Notes under the pieces: generated by a model
The model's input: the letters and a program-made list of their open reading frames with translations, nothing else
The model's database searches: none
What the model was told of the DNA's origin: nothing
Shown here: piece by piece, positions 36,683 to 46,992 of the stretch
How the letters are laid out: the number at the start of each line of letters is the position of its first letter
Numbering within the stretch: the stretch's first letter is position 1
Source: Sphingomonas sp. NFR04
Lineage (GTDB): Bacteria; Pseudomonadota; Alphaproteobacteria; Sphingomonadales; Sphingomonadaceae
Assembly (NCBI RefSeq): GCF_900114095.1
Contig: NZ_FORV01000002.1
Span: 124,001-188,000 of the forward strand
Reading direction: 5' to 3'
Length of the DNA: 64,000 nucleotides
Translations under genes and position numbers: made by a program

Positions 36683-36763
36683 GTCGTGAACTCATAAACG
36701 ACTGCTGTCGGTAGCCGGCCCGGGTGTCCGAATTTGGTGGGAAGCGGACGTCCATCATGCGCG

Positions 36764-37198
36764 TTAGTCGGAAGCCCAAACTGCTTCGGCTTCTTCAAGG
36801 ATGAAGGTGACCTGGCCGTGCTCAAAGGAGGCGGCGCCCACGCAGGTGCATCGAGGCTTCTTGCCGGCCATGCTGGCCAACCAAGACTGAGACGAGAGCT
36901 TCAATAGTTCTGGAAATTCTTCTATCCGATAGCCATTAGGCAATTCGATTTGAATTAAGCCCGTTCCGTCAATTGGATCAGAGCACCCGATATCCTGGAG
37001 AAAGTAGCGATGTTCAAAATCGTAGTAGGCGAGAGCTGTTACACTAACGGCTTCAGTGCCATCTTGGTGACGCGCAGCCATGTTTTTTAACTCGCATACG
37101 GTCCGTACCTTAGGTGGCGCCACTATGTTCGTCGGAGAGAAAGCAGCGACAGGGCTACCTACGAGCGGCAAGGCCGCAAAGAGCAAAGTGATCCTCAT
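36764..37198 (-). CDS. Secreted protein of unknown function in a low-GC patch
   Basis: The 144-residue protein has a signal peptide (MRITLLFAALPLVGSPVAA) and four Cys (VCELKN, IGCSDP, PRCTCV), suggesting disulfides. I do not recognise a family. The DNA from about 36,690 to 37,260 is visibly richer in A/T than its neighbours and uses rarer codons, which fits recent gain by transfer. A short GTCCG/CGGAC inverted repeat (about 36,727-36,750) lies at one end. Confidence 0.6.
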   Translation of the reverse strand: MRITLLFAALPLVGSPVAAFSPTNIVAPPKVRTVCELKNMAARHQDGTEAVSVTALAYYDFEHRYFLQDIGCSDPIDGTGLIQIELPNGYRIEEFPELLKLSSQSWLASMAGKKPRCTCVGAASFEHGQVTFILEEAEAVWASD

Positions 37199-37272
37199 AC
37201 GCCAGCTTCGCTAAAGCGGCTAATGTCGTCAATTGGGCGGTTTCGAGCATTCCTGACTTAAGAGTGTACTAC

Positions 37273-38094
37273 CTAGCCGCGCCCGAGCTCGCGCGCGATC
37301 GCGACGAACTCGGCGACGCTGACGGTTTCGGCGCGGCGGCTCGCGTCGATGCCGAGCGTCTCCAGTGCCGCCAGCGCGCCGGGGACCGACTTGAGGCTCT
37401 GGCGCAGCATCTTGCGGCGCTGGCCGAAGGCCGCGGCCGTCACCGCCTCCAGGATGCGCAGCTGGACGCCCTCGGGCGCTTCGCCGGGGACGATGTGGAC
37501 CACCGCCGACATCACCTTGGGCGGCGGGGTGAAGGCCGAGCGATGGACGTTCATCGCGATTCGCGGCGTGCTCCGCCATTGGGCGAGTACCGCGAGCCGG
37601 CCATAATGTTCGGTGCCGGCCTGGGCGACGATGCGCTCGGCGACTTCCTTCTGGAACATCAGCGTCAGGCTCGCCCACCAGGGCTGCCATTCGGCCGAGA
37701 GCCAGCCGACCAGCAGCGCGGTGCCGACATTATAGGGCAGGTTGGCGACGACGTGCGGCTTGCCGGCGAACAGGGCCGGCGCGTCGACCTCCAGCGCATC
37801 GCCCTCGATCACGCGGAGCTTGTCGGGGAAATAGCCGCCCAGTTCCTCCAGCGCAGGGATGCAGCGGCGATCGCGCTCGACCGCCGTGACGCTGGCCCCG
37901 GCCTGGAGCAGCGCGCGGGTAAGGCCGCCGGGGCCCGGGCCGACCTCGAACACCTCGGCACCGGCGAGGTCGCCCGGCACCTTAGCGATGCGGCCGAGCA
38001 GCTGGCCGTCGAACAGGAAATTCTGCCCCAGCGCCTTGCTGGCGCTCAGCCCGTACCTGGTGATGACGTCGCGGAGCGGGGGGAGGGCAGTCAC
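37273..38094 (-). CDS. rsmA: 16S rRNA dimethyladenosine transferase
   Basis: The 273-residue methyltransferase dimethylates two adenosines in 16S rRNA helix 45. It shows the SAM motifs [24 protein letters not shown] and the catalytic NLPYNVGT, with the C-terminal SVFPPPPKV-like [16 protein letters not shown] at 38094 overlaps the pdxA stop. It ends the surA-pdxA-rsmA run, a common bacterial order. Confidence 0.94.
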   Translation of the reverse strand: MTALPPLRDVITRYGLSASKALGQNFLFDGQLLGRIAKVPGDLAGAEVFEVGPGPGGLTRALLQAGASVTAVERDRRCIPALEELGGYFPDKLRVIEGDALEVDAPALFAGKPHVVANLPYNVGTALLVGWLSAEWQPWWASLTLMFQKEVAERIVAQAGTEHYGRLAVLAQWRSTPRIAMNVHRSAFTPPPKVMSAVVHIVPGEAPEGVQLRILEAVTAAAFGQRRKMLRQSLKSVPGALAALETLGIDASRRAETVSVAEFVAIARELGRG

Positions 38095-39104
38095 GCGGCG
38101 GCTTCTGCCCGGCGCTGTGCCGCCTCGGCGGCCATACGGATGGCGGCAATCATCGCGCCGGGATGCGCAACATCCTGCCCGGCGATGCCGAAGGCAGTGC
38201 CGTGATCGGGCGAGGTGCGGACGATCGGCAGGCCCAGCGTCAGGTTGACGCCGTCGTCGAAATGGAGCGTCTTGATCGGGATCAGCGCCTGGTCGTGATA
38301 GAGGCACAGCGCCGCATCATAGCCCTGGCGGGCGCGGGCATGGAACAGCGTGTCGGCGGCGTAGGGCCCGCGCGCGTCGATCCCCTCGGCGCGGAGCTGC
38401 TCGATCGCCGGTGCCAGCACGTCGATCTCCTCGCGCCCGATGGCGCCGTTCTCGCCCGCATGCGGGTTGAGCCCGGCAAAGGCGAGCCGCGGGTTGGCGA
38501 TGCCGAAATTGCGCTGGAGCCCGCGCGCGGTGACGCGGCCCTTGGCGACGATCAACTCGACGCTGATCAGCGAGGGCACCCGCGCCAGCGGGACATGGAC
38601 GGTAATCGGCACCACCCGCAGCGTCGGCCCGGCGAGCATCATCACGGCGTTGTCCGCGGTGATGCCGCAGCGCTCGGCGACGAACTCGGTCTGGCCGGGG
38701 TGCGAGAAGCCGATCGCATAGAGCTGGGACTTGGAGACGGGGCCCGTCACCAGCGCGCCTGCGGCACCCGCGCTGGCGAGGCCCGTCGCCACCTCCAGCG
38801 ACTGGAGCGCGATATGCGCCGTACCGAGCGAAGGCGCGCCGGCCACCACGGGACCGGTATCGCCGATCGGCAGCACCGGGAGCGCGTCGCCGAATACCGC
38901 GAGCGCTTCGCGCGGATCGCTGATCGGCGCGATCGGGCCGCCCCACGCGGCGCGCACCGCCGCGGGATCACCCACCGCGAAAAACGGCGCGAGGCGCTCG
39001 GCCCCGCGCGCTTCCCACGCCTTGGCAGTGATTTCCGGCCCGATCCCCGCCGAGTCGCCCATGGCGACGGCGAGCGGAGGCAGCGGGGCGCCTCCCACCG
39101 TCAC
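38091..39104 (-). CDS. pdxA: 4-hydroxythreonine-4-phosphate dehydrogenase
   Basis: The 337-residue enzyme oxidises 4-hydroxythreonine phosphate in pyridoxal phosphate synthesis. Family segments are [58 protein letters not shown] and [13 protein letters not shown], with the metal-ligand His residues in them. The start is GTG at 39104, one base after the surA stop. It overlaps rsmA by four bases. Confidence 0.95.
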   Translation of the reverse strand: MTVGGAPLPPLAVAMGDSAGIGPEITAKAWEARGAERLAPFFAVGDPAAVRAAWGGPIAPISDPREALAVFGDALPVLPIGDTGPVVAGAPSLGTAHIALQSLEVATGLASAGAAGALVTGPVSKSQLYAIGFSHPGQTEFVAERCGITADNAVMMLAGPTLRVVPITVHVPLARVPSLISVELIVAKGRVTARGLQRNFGIANPRLAFAGLNPHAGENGAIGREEIDVLAPAIEQLRAEGIDARGPYAADTLFHARARQGYDAALCLYHDQALIPIKTLHFDDGVNLTLGLPIVRTSPDHGTAFGIAGQDVAHPGAMIAAIRMAAEAAQRRAEAAA

Positions 39105-39105
39105 G

Positions 39106-40452
39106 TCAGCGATATTCGATCAGCGCGTCGCGGCGCAGGTCGCGCAGCATGCGCTCGGCGCGGAGGTTGACGCGCTGGTCCTCGAGCTGCTCCTGCACCT
39201 GCTCCACCGAGGGGGTGTTGGCAGCGGGCGGATCGTCGCGGCCGCAGATCACCAGCACGCGCACGCCATCGTCGATCGAGCCGAAGGGCTGGGTCGCCTG
39301 GCCGACCTGGAGCGGCAGGATCAGGTTCTGCAGCGCCGGCGGCAGGTCCTTGATGACGATATTGTCGCGGTCGACCACTTCGGCACCCTCGGCCGCGGCC
39401 ACCTTGCTCACGTCGCCGCAGCCGCGGATCGCCTGGGTCGCCTTGGCGAAGGAGGCGGCGCGGGTGCTGGCCTGGGCCTCGGTGGTGCCCTTGGCGAAGG
39501 CGAGCGACAGCTGGCGGAGGCTCAGGCGGGCGTCACGCGGATCGGAGATGCCGACCTTGTGCTTGTCCGCCAGGTAGACGATCGAGAAGCCCGCGGAGAG
39601 CGGGATCGGCCCGGCAACCTGGCCCGGCTGCATCTCCTGCACCGCCTGGGCGAGCTGCTCAGGCAGCATCGCCGGCTGGATCCAGCCAAGATCGCCGCCG
39701 CGCGCGCGGGTCGAGCTCTGCGAATAGGTGCGGGCAAGATAGTCGAACGGCGTGCCCGAGCGCATCTGCTCGATCATCTTCTTCATGCCGCCGGACACTT
39801 CCTCGGCGCGATCGGGCGTGGCGTTCTGGTAGATTTCGTAGACGTGGAACTCGTCGGTGCCCTTCTGGGCGGTTAGGCGATCGATCATCGCCTTCACTTC
39901 GGTCTCGCCGACATTCACGTTGACGCGCTTGCGCAGCAGCCGGCTCCAGGCGAGCTCCGCCTCGATCTGGCGCTTGATCGAGCGCTCGGACGAGCCGATC
40001 TCGCGCAGCCAGGCGCGCATCTGGTCGGGCGTCTTCTGGAAGCGGGTGCCGACGCGGCTGAAGCTGCTCTCGATTTCGCGCGGATCGACCTTGATCTCGT
40101 TGGCTTTGGCCTCCTGGATCTCGAGCGTCTCGTCGATCAGCTGGCGGAGCATGGCGAGCTTGAGCTGCTCGCGCTCTTCGGGCTTCAGGGTCAGCTTCTG
40201 CATGCCGGTGACGAGCGCGACGCGCTGGTCGACCTCGGTGCCGGTGATCACGTAATCGTTGACGATCGCGGTGGGCTTGCGGATGTTCGGATCGGCCTTG
40301 CCGAAGAATTCCAGCGTGCTCGGCAGATCGAGCCCGTTGTTCACGCCGTCCTGCCCCGCGGAGGTCTGGGCGATCGCCATCGTCGCCAGGGCAGCAAGCC
40401 CCGCGCCGGCCAGCCACTTCGCACCCGTTCCCGCAATCCTGCCCACACCCAT
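39106..40452 (-). CDS. surA: Periplasmic chaperone/peptidyl-prolyl isomerase SurA
   Basis: The 448-residue periplasmic protein helps outer-membrane proteins fold. It has a signal sequence (WLAGAGLAALATMAIAQ), an N-terminal SurA domain with NDYVITGTEVDQRVAL and RQLIDETLEIQEAK, and a parvulin domain (ARTYSQSSTRARGGDLGWI, then GFSIVYLADK). ATG at 40452 is five bases past GAAG; the ATG three bases earlier is too near the ribosome site. It lies next to lptD, whose product depends on SurA for assembly. Confidence 0.92.
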   Translation of the reverse strand: MGVGRIAGTGAKWLAGAGLAALATMAIAQTSAGQDGVNNGLDLPSTLEFFGKADPNIRKPTAIVNDYVITGTEVDQRVALVTGMQKLTLKPEEREQLKLAMLRQLIDETLEIQEAKANEIKVDPREIESSFSRVGTRFQKTPDQMRAWLREIGSSERSIKRQIEAELAWSRLLRKRVNVNVGETEVKAMIDRLTAQKGTDEFHVYEIYQNATPDRAEEVSGGMKKMIEQMRSGTPFDYLARTYSQSSTRARGGDLGWIQPAMLPEQLAQAVQEMQPGQVAGPIPLSAGFSIVYLADKHKVGISDPRDARLSLRQLSLAFAKGTTEAQASTRAASFAKATQAIRGCGDVSKVAAAEGAEVVDRDNIVIKDLPPALQNLILPLQVGQATQPFGSIDDGVRVLVICGRDDPPAANTPSVEQVQEQLEDQRVNLRAERMLRDLRRDALIEYR

Positions 40453-40554
40453 CATCACTTCAGAACGACCCTTATCCTCAAACGGGAAGCAGCGCTTATA
40501 GCGCAATTGTGCCTGAACCAAGGCTTAGCGCCGAATCCCCCCAGACCGGGTCTT

Positions 40555-42858
40555 CTAGCGGCCGAGGTTCTTGAAGGCGAGGGTGAGCAGATAAGAGTTG
40601 CCGCGCTGCGCGTCGCCGGTGGTGGCATAGTCGCGCCGCCAGGTGGTGCCGATGCGCAGGCAGTCGTCCTCGTAGAACAGCCCGATGCGGTGGCGGATCG
40701 GCTGGAAGCCGTTGGCCAGCGACAGCGGGTCCTCCTGCTTGTCGGTGAGGTCAATCAGCGTCGAGCCCGACAGCGACCAGAAGCGCGCGAACTGCACGCG
40801 GGCGCCGAGGCGGAGTTCCTCGCGATCCTGCAGATCCTCCAGCGTCGGATCGACATTGCGGTTGAGCCGCAGATAGCCGACCGTGACATAGGTGGCGCGC
40901 GAGCCCACCGACATGTCGATTTCGTTGCGGCGCACCGCCAGCCCGTCCTTGTCGAGCCGGTAGCGGTGGGTGAGGCTGATGAAATCGTGGAAGCGGATCA
41001 CGGTGCGCCCGACGATGTCGGACATGCGATCGGTGAGGCCGGTGCCGTTCGGGAACAGCGTCGACCGCGTCGTCAGGCGGTAGCTCTGGCCGACATTGGC
41101 CTCGACGCTGATGCCCGGCAGGTACAGCGCATAGTCGAGCCCGTAGGTGAAGCGGGTCGAATCCTCGAAGCGATCATAGCCGGCGAAGCGGTTGAGCGCG
41201 AACAGGTTCGAGTCCTCGAGGTCGACCGCGCGGGCGTCCTCGTTGGGGACGTCCATGTTCTCCAGGTGCGGCGCGACGACCATCTGCACGCGCGGGGTGA
41301 TCCGCTGCGAGCCGCCGAGGAAGTCGCCGACGAACGGCCATTTCACATCGAGCGCGCCGGCGGCGATGCCGCGGAAGCGGAAGCCGTCCTCGCCGCGATA
41401 GCTCGCCACCGTCGTCGCGATCGTGTCCGACGTGTTGTAGATGTCGCCCCGGGTATAGGCGGTCAGGCTGACTTCCTGGCCCCAGTTGGTGAGGCGACGG
41501 ATGCTCCACTGCGCACTGGTGAAGGCGCGCTGCGTGTCCTGCCCGCCGGTGCGGGTGAGCGCGAGGGTGTTGACCTCGAAGTCGAACTTGCCGCCGAGCA
41601 GCCCGTCGTCGAGGCGGCGGCGATAGTCGAGCTCGGGCAGCGCCACCGGCTGCAGCCCCTGGCGATCGCCGACCCGCAGCGTCTGCACCGCCCAGGCATT
41701 GATCGCGAAATAGCTGTCGGCATCGATCCGCTCGATGGCGAGGTTGTTGCGCAACCGGTCGTCGCGCGAAATGTCGTAGCGGCGCAGGAAGGTGCGGTCG
41801 CTCGCGACGCGGAACGACGCACTTACGTCCCAATTGGTGTCGAGCTGGTAGCGGCCGACCAAGTCGAGATAGCCGCGAAAGTCGTTGCGCAGCGTCGCCG
41901 GGGTCGGCGTGACGGTGAGGTCGTCGGCGCGGCGGCTGTAGGTGCCATAGGCCTGGAGGCGGAAGGAGCCGAGGCTGTTGAGCTCGCGATAATCGGCCTG
42001 CAGCATCGGCAGCGTGTCGGAGAAGACGCGCGGCGTGACGGTCAGGTCGCGGTTGGGCGCGATGCTGATGAAATAGGGCAGAGCGAGCTGCAGGCCGTTG
42101 GTGCGGCTGTAGCGCGCGTCGGGCGTCAGGAACCCCGAATCGCTCTGGCCGCCGGCGGGGTGCGAAAAGGCCGGCAGCGGGATCGTCGCGAAGCCGAATA
42201 CCGAGATGCGCGCGCCCTTGTAGCGCAGCCGATGCTTGGCCGGATCATAGACGACGCGGTCGGCGGTGATCTTCCACGAGGGCTCCTTCGGGCAGCCCGA
42301 ACTGTCGGAGACCGAGCAGGGCGTATAGGCGGCATTCTCGACCGTGATGACGCCGCCGTCGTTGCGCGAGCCGCGCGCCGCGGCAATGCGGCCGCCGGCT
42401 TCCAGCACGACGAGCATATTGTCGACCACGCCGTCCTTCAGCGTGTCGGTCAGCTCGATGCTGTCGCCATAGGCGGCATCGCCCTCGGGATTGGCGACGA
42501 CGATGTTGCCGGTCGCCATCACCTTGCCGGTGCGGCGGTCCCAGGTGACCTTGTCGGCGCGGAGGCGGTTGCTCTCGCGATACATGCGCACGTCGCCGCT
42601 GGCGGTGACGACGTCGCTGTTCATGTCATAGTCGAGCTGGTCGGCGGTGAACTGGACCTGCTTGGGATCGTCGGGCAGGCCATTGGCCGGCGGCGGGGCG
42701 GGCTCGGCCGGCCGGTCCTGCAGATCGGCGGCGGGCACCGTGGCGCCGGCAGCCTGGTCCGCGGGCAGGGGACGCGAATCGGGCGCCTGCTGGGCGCGAG
42801 CCTGCGCCGACAGGCACAGACCGAGCGCGGCCGGAAAGAACATGGCCTTGCGCTTCAC
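40555..42858 (-). CDS. lptD: LPS-assembly protein LptD
   Basis: The 767-residue outer-membrane barrel inserts lipopolysaccharide into the outer leaflet. It has a signal peptide ending at ARAQQ, a periplasmic OstA-like beta-jellyroll (FTADQLDYDMNSDVVTASGD, KVMATGNIVVANPEGDAAYG) and a long barrel with the LptD segment. Two Cys pairs (TPCSVSDSSGCP and later) may form its disulfides. GTG at 42858 with GGGAG before is preferred, since the longer frame upstream overlaps the divergent holC. Confidence 0.93.
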   Translation of the reverse strand: MKRKAMFFPAALGLCLSAQARAQQAPDSRPLPADQAAGATVPAADLQDRPAEPAPPPANGLPDDPKQVQFTADQLDYDMNSDVVTASGDVRMYRESNRLRADKVTWDRRTGKVMATGNIVVANPEGDAAYGDSIELTDTLKDGVVDNMLVVLEAGGRIAAARGSRNDGGVITVENAAYTPCSVSDSSGCPKEPSWKITADRVVYDPAKHRLRYKGARISVFGFATIPLPAFSHPAGGQSDSGFLTPDARYSRTNGLQLALPYFISIAPNRDLTVTPRVFSDTLPMLQADYRELNSLGSFRLQAYGTYSRRADDLTVTPTPATLRNDFRGYLDLVGRYQLDTNWDVSASFRVASDRTFLRRYDISRDDRLRNNLAIERIDADSYFAINAWAVQTLRVGDRQGLQPVALPELDYRRRLDDGLLGGKFDFEVNTLALTRTGGQDTQRAFTSAQWSIRRLTNWGQEVSLTAYTRGDIYNTSDTIATTVASYRGEDGFRFRGIAAGALDVKWPFVGDFLGGSQRITPRVQMVVAPHLENMDVPNEDARAVDLEDSNLFALNRFAGYDRFEDSTRFTYGLDYALYLPGISVEANVGQSYRLTTRSTLFPNGTGLTDRMSDIVGRTVIRFHDFISLTHRYRLDKDGLAVRRNEIDMSVGSRATYVTVGYLRLNRNVDPTLEDLQDREELRLGARVQFARFWSLSGSTLIDLTDKQEDPLSLANGFQPIRHRIGLFYEDDCLRIGTTWRRDYATTGDAQRGNSYLLTLAFKNLGR

Positions 42859-42981
42859 GAAAACTCCCACCTTTATCGTCACTCCCCGGCAACGGGCATC
42901 CACGTGCCCTATCGCAGCGATTGCGGCTCCGCAACGGGAGGCGCGTTGGCCCCAACGCACATCCGGGCTAAGGGGCCCCGC

Positions 42982-43422
42982 ATGCAGGTCGATTTCTATC
43001 ACCTTACCATGGCGCCGCTCGATCGCGTGCTGCCGTCGATTGCCGAAAAGGTGCTGGGCAGCGGCGGGCGGCTGCTGATCGTCGCCGAGGATCCGGCGCT
43101 GCGTACCCGCATCGACCAGCTGCTGTGGAGCTACCAGCCGGCGAGTTTCCTGCCGCATGGGCAGGCGGGCGGCGACTGGGACAGCGAGCAGCCGGCGTTG
43201 ATCGCGGAGACAGTCGTACCCGCCAACGGCGCCCGCAACGTGGCGCTGGTCGGCGGCCTGTGGCGCGACGAAGCGCTGGCGTTCGAGCGCGCCTTCCATC
43301 TGTTCGACGAGGACAGCATCGGCGCGGCGCGCGTGGCCTGGCGCACGCTCGGCGAGCGCGAGGGCGTCGAGCGGCGCTACTGGCGTCAGGACGAAAATGG
43401 CCGCTGGGCGCAAGTCGCCTGA
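42982..43422 (+). CDS. holC: DNA polymerase III chi subunit
   Basis: The 146-residue clamp-loader accessory protein links the polymerase to SSB. It begins MQVDFYHLTMAPLDRVLPS, matching HolC, and shows LLWSYQPASFLPHG (the conserved W-x-F-P-H region) and FDEDSIGAARVAWRTL. It is divergent from lptD. Confidence 0.92.
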   Translation: MQVDFYHLTMAPLDRVLPSIAEKVLGSGGRLLIVAEDPALRTRIDQLLWSYQPASFLPHGQAGGDWDSEQPALIAETVVPANGARNVALVGGLWRDEALAFERAFHLFDEDSIGAARVAWRTLGEREGVERRYWRQDENGRWAQVA

Positions 43423-43496
43423 GCTTGCATTGAAGACGCCGCAGGACTAGGGAGCCGCCACTTCCTTCCATCACCAATTACAGGAGCCGCACGGCC

Positions 43497-43919
<423 letters not shown>

Positions 43920-43946
43920 TAGGCCGGGGTTTTCGGTAGAAAAAGG

Positions 43947-43978
43947 GCCGCGCTTCCGATGGGGAGCGCGGCTTTTTT
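43947..43978 (+). terminator. Intrinsic terminator after ndk
   Basis: GCCGCGCT pairs with AGCGCGGC over a ten-base loop, followed directly by six T residues. Right after comes a palindromic repeat element. Confidence 0.88.
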
Positions 43979-43993
43979 GTTTCTTCTTTTCTA

Positions 43994-44100
43994 AGCCCCT
44001 CCCCTTCAGGGGAGGGGTTTGGGGTGGGGCAGTGTCTCGCAGAGACCAACATCGGTTCTGGAATCCCTCACCCCAACCCCTCCCCTAAAGGGGAGGGGCT
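43994..44100. repeat. Intergenic palindromic element (sister of the pccA copy)
   Basis: Arms of about 34 bp (AGCCCCTCCCCTTCAGGGGA type) invert around an inner part sharing GGGGCAGTGTC and TCTGGAATCCCTC with the pccA insert. It lies between ndk and the convergent sensor kinase gene. Confidence 0.88.
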
Positions 44101-44112
44101 AAATAGTGGGAC

Positions 44113-45495
44113 TCACCGCGGCAGCGTGATCGTCGCCGTCAGCCCGCCACCGTCGCGGTTACCCAGCGCGATCGTTCCCCCTGCATCGTTGACGATCGCC
44201 CGCGCCAGCGCCAGCCCGAGCCCGATCCCCCCGGTATCGCGATTGCGCGACTGTTCCAGCCGGGTGAACGGATTGAACACCGCTTCCAGCTTGTCCGCGG
44301 GAATGCCGGGCCCGCGGTCGCACACCTCGATCGTCACCCGCTCGGCCTCCGGGATCAGCCGCACCTCCGCGCCGCCGCCATATTTCACCGCATTCTCGAT
44401 CAGGTTGCGCACCGCACGGCGCATCAGCGTCGGCCGCAACCGCATCTTCAGCCGTTCGGGCTCCTCGAAGGTCACGTCGTGATCGAGGTCGCGGAAATCC
44501 TCGACCACCGCATCGACCAGCGCGCCGAGATCGACATCGGTGTTGGGCTCGCTCGGCCGCCCCAGCCGGGCCAGCGACAGGATGTCGTCCAGCGTCCGGC
44601 TCATCTCGTCGACCGTGTCGGCCATCCGCGCGCGATCGTCCTCGTCCTCCACCGACTCGATCCGGACCCGCAGCGCCTGGAGCGGCGTGCGCAGGTCGTG
44701 CCCGATCGCGCCGAGCATCCGGTCCTTCTCGTCGAGCATCGAGGTGACGCGCCGACCGAGCGCATTGTACGCAGCAATGAGCGCGCGCACGTCGCTGGGG
44801 CCGCGCTCGCGGATCGGGGCGGTGTCGTCGCCGGGGCGGAAGGTCCGTGCGGCGTCGGTCAGGGTACGCAACGGCCGCGCGATCCGTCCGCCGACCAGCA
44901 GCACCGGCACCAGCACTACGACGTAGAGGATCAGCGTCTGCGCGGCGAGCTGCCAGATCAGGTCGAACTCGGTGCGCGGCCAGGGTGTCGCGAGGGTGAG
45001 CCAGCCCTTGCCGGGCAACTCGACCGCGACCAGCATCTCCGCACCCATCCGCCGCAGCCGCTCGGCGCGGAGCGGATCGAGCTTGGGATCGAGCAGGCGC
45101 TCCGGCCGGACCGGACGCAGCGCCGCCATGATCGTACCGGCACGCAGTCCCGCATCCTCGAGCCCACGGCGAAGATCGCGCTCGACATCGGGGCGGCGCC
45201 GAGCGACCTCGCCCGCGAACGGGTTCTCGGCGTGCAGCCGTACATGGGTGCGCGGATCGGAGAGGAAGCGCTTCTTCGCAGCACCCGGCTGAAGCGGGGC
45301 CTCGCGCTGGAGGACGAGCAGCCGCTCGGCCGCGTCGGCCAGCCGCGTGGTCGCGGGCGCGATCACCAGCGCGAACCGCGCCTTTTGCCGCTCATGGAGC
45401 AGCAGCCCGAAGTTGATCGCCTGCGCGACGAACAGCGCAGCGGCGACGAGCAGGGCAATGCGCGCGATCAGGCTCGTGGGCAGGAACCGCCTCAA
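44113..45495 (-). CDS. EnvZ-like sensor histidine kinase
   Basis: The 460-residue membrane kinase has an N-terminal membrane segment (LIARIALLVAAALFVAQAI), a periplasmic domain, a second segment (LAAQTLILYVVVLVPVLLV), a HAMP region, the H-box GAIGHDLRTPLQAL, N-box NLIENAVKYG and G-boxes DRGPGIP and GGIGLGLAL. It pairs with the regulator directly upstream. TTG at 45495 overlaps the regulator stop. The signal is unknown. Confidence 0.88.
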   Translation of the reverse strand: MRRFLPTSLIARIALLVAAALFVAQAINFGLLLHERQKARFALVIAPATTRLADAAERLLVLQREAPLQPGAAKKRFLSDPRTHVRLHAENPFAGEVARRRPDVERDLRRGLEDAGLRAGTIMAALRPVRPERLLDPKLDPLRAERLRRMGAEMLVAVELPGKGWLTLATPWPRTEFDLIWQLAAQTLILYVVVLVPVLLVGGRIARPLRTLTDAARTFRPGDDTAPIRERGPSDVRALIAAYNALGRRVTSMLDEKDRMLGAIGHDLRTPLQALRVRIESVEDEDDRARMADTVDEMSRTLDDILSLARLGRPSEPNTDVDLGALVDAVVEDFRDLDHDVTFEEPERLKMRLRPTLMRRAVRNLIENAVKYGGGAEVRLIPEAERVTIEVCDRGPGIPADKLEAVFNPFTRLEQSRNRDTGGIGLGLALARAIVNDAGGTIALGNRDGGGLTATITLPR

Positions 45496-46211
45496 AGCCG
45501 GGTGACCTCGGCCGCCAATGTATAGCCGCCGCCCCACACGGTCTTGATGATCGAGGGGTTCTTGGCATCCGGCTCGATCTTCTTGCGCAAGCGGCTGACC
45601 TGATTGTCGATCGCCCGATCGAACGCCGCCGCCTCGCGCCCCTGCGTCAGGTCGAGCAGCTGGTCGCGGGTGAGCACCTGGCGCGGCCGGGTGACCAGCG
45701 CGTGGAGCAGGTTGTACTCGCCGGTCGACAGCGGCACCGAGACGCCCTCGCGATCGACCAGGGTCCGCTCGCCGGTGCGCAGCACCCAGCCGGCAAAGGC
45801 GAACGAGCCGGTTTCGGGCGCATGCTGCTTGGCGCCGCCCGCCGACCAGCGGCGCAGCACCACCTTGATCCGGGCCGAGAGCTCGCGCGGACTGAACGGC
45901 TTCACGACATAATCGTCAGCGCCCATTTCCAGCCCGACGATCCGGTCGGTCTCCTCGCTGCGCGCGGTGAGCAGTATCACCGGCGTCTCGCTGGTCTCGC
46001 GGATATGGCGGCACAGGCTCAGCCCGTCCTCGCCCGGCATCATGATGTCGAGCACCACCAGGTCGATCGCATAGGCGTTGAGCCGCGCCCGCGCGCTCTC
46101 CGCATCGCCCGCCTGGGTGACGCGAAAGCCCTGCTTGGTGAGATATTGCGCGAGCGGCTCGCGGATCGAGCGCTCGTCGTCGACGAGCAGCAGGTGCGGG
46201 ACTTCGGACAT
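45492..46211 (-). CDS. OmpR-family response regulator
   Basis: The 239-residue regulator has a receiver domain with phosphoacceptor Asp55 (VVLDIMMPGEDGL), acidic DDERS (11-12), and Lys in DDYVVKPFSPREL, then an OmpR winged helix (VLTRDQLLDLTQGREAAAFD, then VSRLRKKIEPD and VWGGGYTL). The ATG at 46211 follows GGTGACC. It is cotranscribed with the kinase, and an EF-hand protein gene lies upstream on the same strand. Confidence 0.92.
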   Translation of the reverse strand: MSEVPHLLLVDDERSIREPLAQYLTKQGFRVTQAGDAESARARLNAYAIDLVVLDIMMPGEDGLSLCRHIRETSETPVILLTARSEETDRIVGLEMGADDYVVKPFSPRELSARIKVVLRRWSAGGAKQHAPETGSFAFAGWVLRTGERTLVDREGVSVPLSTGEYNLLHALVTRPRQVLTRDQLLDLTQGREAAAFDRAIDNQVSRLRKKIEPDAKNPSIIKTVWGGGYTLAAEVTRL

Positions 46212-46371
46212 GGTCACCAACGTAGCGCCTTTGTCGTCGGGGAAAAGAGCCGGGCGGGAGGGAGGAGATCCACAAGGCACCGCGGTGAAGCGTCAGGGGA
46301 GGCGCGTTCGATCCCGACGGGGACAGGATCGGCGATGCCCGCGGCCTCCCGCCCGGCTGCTCCGGCTGGCG

Positions 46372-46866
46372 TCAGTTGCCGTCGGCCGGAGGAGGGGGGG
46401 GCATGTCGCCGCCCGGCGCACCCTGGCGACCACGCCAGCCGCCACCGCGGCGCATCTGCATCATCTTCTGCGCAGCTGCCTGGCGCTCGGCGGCATCGAT
46501 CTTGCCGTCATGATTGGTGTCGACGCGGTCGAACATCCGAGTGGCGCGGGCCTGCTCGTCGGCGAGGGTGATGTCGTTCTTGGGCGCCATCCGGCCGCCC
46601 ATCCGCGCGCGCTGCTGCGCCATATAGGCCTCGCGCTCTTCCGGCGTGACCTTGCCGTCGTGGTTCGCGTCCATCGCATTGAAGCGGGTGGCGATGCTGG
46701 CGAGCATCTCGTCGCGGGTGACGATGCCGTCCTTGTTCTGGTCGGCCATGGCGAGCGGATCGTGGCGGGGGCCCCGCGGGCCGTCCTGCGGCTCGACTTG
46801 GGCGGCAAGCGCCGAGCCTGCGAGCAGCGAGGCCCCGAGCGCGGCGAGAGTGACATGTTTCAGCAT
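46372..46866 (-). CDS. Secreted EF-hand protein
   Basis: The 164-residue protein has a signal peptide (LKHVTLAALGASLLAGSALA) and three canonical calcium loops: DQNKDGIVTRDE, DANHDGKVTPEE and DTNHDGKIDAAE. A Gly/Arg- and Pro-rich tail follows. ATG at 46866 follows AGGAG. The 160-bp gap to the response regulator allows shared or separate transcription. Ca2+ sensing or buffering in the periplasm is likely. Confidence 0.85.
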   Translation of the reverse strand: MLKHVTLAALGASLLAGSALAAQVEPQDGPRGPRHDPLAMADQNKDGIVTRDEMLASIATRFNAMDANHDGKVTPEEREAYMAQQRARMGGRMAPKNDITLADEQARATRMFDRVDTNHDGKIDAAERQAAAQKMMQMRRGGGWRGRQGAPGGDMPPPPPADGN

Positions 46867-46992
46867 CCGAAACTCCTGAGAAGGAATGGGATGCCGGGGG
46901 CGGGGGCGGACCCCCGGCACGCCCTTCATCTCGCCCATGCCTGTCGCATGGGTTTGTCATCGTCGCGACAAAGTGTCGCAAATTGTCGTTCG

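Noticed and set aside
40507..43422. A 971-codon plus-strand frame opposite lptD joined to holC
   Set aside because: Only the last 146 codons match HolC; the rest is antisense to lptD with unlikely composition.
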